Shown here one piece after another: positions 62,082 through 64,000 of a DNA stretch of 64,000 nt. Every line of letters starts with the position of its first letter. Position 1 is the first letter of the stretch. Location of the stretch: assembly GCA_028571685.1 (NCBI GenBank), contig CM053164.1, forward strand, positions 41,280,501-41,344,500. Reading direction: 5' to 3'. The translations under genes were made by a program, and so were the position numbers. The notes beneath the pieces were generated by a model. The model did not search any database and was not told the DNA's origin. It saw only the letters and a list, made by a program, of their open reading frames with translations. This DNA is from Heterohyrax brucei (taxonomy: Eukaryota > Chordata > Mammalia > Hyracoidea > Procaviidae).

Positions 62082-62458
62082 TGTGGAAAAACACATGATA
62101 ATAATCTAAAACCCACAAAACTAAAACAAAGGAATCTGCCTTGTGACTTTATGGGATGGCTAGACCACCTCTGGGCCCAAAATACCAATTAAGATATCAA
62201 CACACCTGGGCCTTGACCACTGTGACCACCTAAAGAAGATTAACATTCTATAACTTCCTAGGACTCACAAAACCTTATCCTTCTATAAAATGTCCAGCTA
62301 GCCTCAGTTTTGAGGATATAGACTTTGAAGGAATCTGTTCCTTCCATCTCCTTGTATACCGGTACACAATAAAACATCTTGATCTCATCTCACCCCTGTC
62401 TCAGAAAATTAGTTGCTTGCAGCAGGCAGCATAACCTCTGCTTAGAATTGCAGTAACA
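62082..62458 (+). mobile_element. ERV1-like solo LTR inside the MaLR-like LTR
   Basis: AATAAA at 62368-62373 followed by CATCTTGATCTCATCTCACC and an end GCAGTAACA. The U5-like end matches the LTR at 40873-41429. Confidence 0.65.
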
Positions 62459-63294
62459 GATTCAATCTACAAGACTATGTTTTGTCTTAAATCAATCTTT
62501 TTTGAGATGTAAAAAAAGCAAGCAGAGAGACATGGGACCTCGTTATCACCAAGCGAGAAGAATGAGGAGTCCATGCAACCCACGATTTCTGTGCTGAGAA
62601 TCTCCTTGACCGGGGAAGATGGATGAAAAGGACCTTCCCTCAGAGCCAACAGACAGAAAGCCTTCCCCTGGAGCTGGCACCCTGAATTCAGACTCTTAGC
62701 CTCCTAAACAGGGAGAGACTAAATCTCCCTTTGTTGAAGCCATCCACTTGTGATACTTCTTTAATGATAGCACTAGATAACTAAGACGGTCAGTAACTAC
62801 TTCAACTCCTCTTCCTTTCAGCAAGCAAGGCTGTGTCATCTGCATGCCACAGGTTGCTAATGAGTCTCCCCCAGTGCCGTTGCCCTGTTCTTCTCCATAT
62901 AGTCCAGCTTCTCGGATTTGTTTAGCATACAGACTGAATAAATGTAGTAAAAGGATACAACCATGTCAGACACTTTTCCTGATTTTAAACCACGAAGTAG
63001 TCCCTTATTCTGTTCAAACGATAGCCTCTTGGTCTATGTATAGGTTCTTTATGAGCACAATTAAGTGTTCTGGAATTCCCACTCTTCCCAAAGTTATCTA
63101 TAATTTGTTATTATCCACAAGGTTGAATATCTTTGTATAGGCAATAAAACAAAAAGTAAACATCTTTCTGGTAGGCTCTGCTATCAGCTATGGTATCCCA
63201 TATTCCATGTCCTCTTATGAATCTTGCTTGAATTTCTGACAGTTCCGTGTTGATGTGCTCTGCAGCCATTTCTGCCCCTTATGAAGGTGCTCGA

Positions 63295-63610
63295 GTCTTG
63301 CAATACGTACAAAGATGTTAAAGACCTGGAAAAAAACTTGAACAAAAACAGGAGGCAAAATGTTGATTCAGAAAGTTGATAAAGCTCAAATATATCACTG
63401 AAAGTACAATTTGGAAAGATGTTTTGAATATGAGACTGAGCCCCCGCAGTATTGCCTTAAATACTGTTTCCTTTGCTGGATTTCTTCCTCCCTGACTTTG
63501 CACTTGAATTCTGTTTTTTTACTTAGAGATTCTGTGTAAACCACACTGCACCTGCATAGTATGATTAAAACTGTTGTTGGGCAATGAGGACACTCGTGAC
63601 TGTTGTTACT
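63295..63610. other. Unassigned sequence
   Basis: Nothing recognised. Minus-strand frames of 61 and 108 codons here overlap a SINE and are not genes. Confidence 0.4.
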
Positions 63611-63621
63611 GAAACCTGTAC

Positions 63622-63800
63622 CAAAAAACAAAAACAAAAAAACAAACCCAGTGTCGTCAAGTCGATTCTGACTCATAGTGACACTATATGACAGAGTAAA
63701 ACTACACCATAGAGTTTCCAAGGAGCAGCTGGTGGATTTGAACTGCTAAACTTTTGGTTAGCAGACATAGTACTTAACCACTACACCACCAGGATTTCCA
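63622..63800 (-). mobile_element. AfroSINE with perfect 10-bp TSD
   Basis: Flanked by AAACCTGTAC at 63612-63621 and 63801-63810. Little diverged and complete from tail to head. Confidence 0.95.
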
Positions 63801-64000
63801 AAACCTGTACAGTGATTGTTAAAAAGGCGATTGAAAATGCTTAAGATCTGAGTTTCCAGCCAATCTGTGAAAAGATGAAGTTTCCAATGATTTTGTACAT
63901 CTGTAATGTTAATATATACTGATGATTCTGTAATGATCCTTGGACTCAGGCAGATGTGTTTGTCTATTTTCCCACTTTTGTCTATTCTGTGATTTCCTTA

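Larger units (their letters stand above)
61644..62788 (+). mobile_element. MaLR-like LTR inside the RTE, itself interrupted
   Basis: Starts TGTCATGAATTGAATTGTGT and ends GATAACTAAGACG, flanked by GTCA (61640-61643 and 62789-62792). After removing the SINE and second LTR inside it, about 600 bp remain, close to the 525-bp copy at 6664. Confidence 0.8.
60925..63290 (-). mobile_element. RTE LINE, reverse, split by an LTR
   Basis: Part one (60925-61643) runs from the shared 3' tail to the region after the RT motif (minus-strand HLNMKKIKILTRRPGS). Part two (62789-63290) resumes with the reverse RT motif (TGTGTCATCTGCATGCC) and upstream sequence (GTAAACATCTTTCTGGTAGG). Together they span about 1.2 kb of LINE. 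Confidence 0.85.

Noticed and set aside
1-64000. CRISPR arrays, operons, bacterial-type promoters or terminators
   Set aside because: The window is mammalian nuclear DNA. Repeats are interspersed transposons, not regularly spaced units.

Overview
This window is nuclear DNA of a placental mammal, almost certainly an afrotherian of the elephant/hyrax/sirenian group. The evidence is about forty tRNA-headed SINEs of the AfroSINE type, several copies of a BovB-like RTE LINE whose 3' end matches the SINE tail, and L1 3' ends and ERVL-MaLR-like LTRs. The only gene I recognise is CENPA, the centromeric histone H3 variant, on the + strand.

Layout. 1-14.2 kb is intergenic: a broken mariner at 1-730, scattered AfroSINEs, an LTR pair at 5.9-7.2 kb, a long L2 relic at 8.6-10.5 kb, a short L1 insert with a perfect 19-bp duplication at 13.1 kb and a solo LTR at 13.4 kb. 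14.4-15.1 kb is a CpG-rich promoter and CENPA exon 1. CENPA covers 14.8-20.9 kb in four coding exons (14795-14888, 18932-19041, 19532-19609, 20489-20623) with canonical splice sites. Together they encode 138 residues against 140 in human. Intron 1 holds a tRNA-Gly-like sequence, an RTE fragment and an L1 3' end. Intron 3 holds three SINEs stacked at one target. 20.9-22.3 kb is unique sequence with further poly(A) signals, possibly a long 3' UTR.

22.3-64 kb has no recognisable gene. It contains L1 in both orientations (22.5, 25.8, 47.7-51.2, 51.2-56.1 and 56.1-58.2 kb), RTE copies (34.5, 46.8, 60.9-63.3 kb), three copies of a mariner derivative with long inverted arms (28.4, 39.7-40.9, 42.6 kb), LTRs and SINE clusters. 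A SINE-poor stretch of mostly unique sequence lies at 35.9-38.3 kb.

Biology. The CENPA promoter has a CCAAT box and a CDE-4nt-CHR module of the type that drives late cell-cycle genes. This suits a histone made in G2 for centromere loading. The predicted protein keeps the centromere-targeting core but lacks the serines that correspond to human Ser7 and Ser68. The other notable signals concern transposon biology: the inverted-arm mariner family, repeated SINE insertion at the same site, and multi-level nesting. Gene identities rest on my recall of family sequences; no database search was run.
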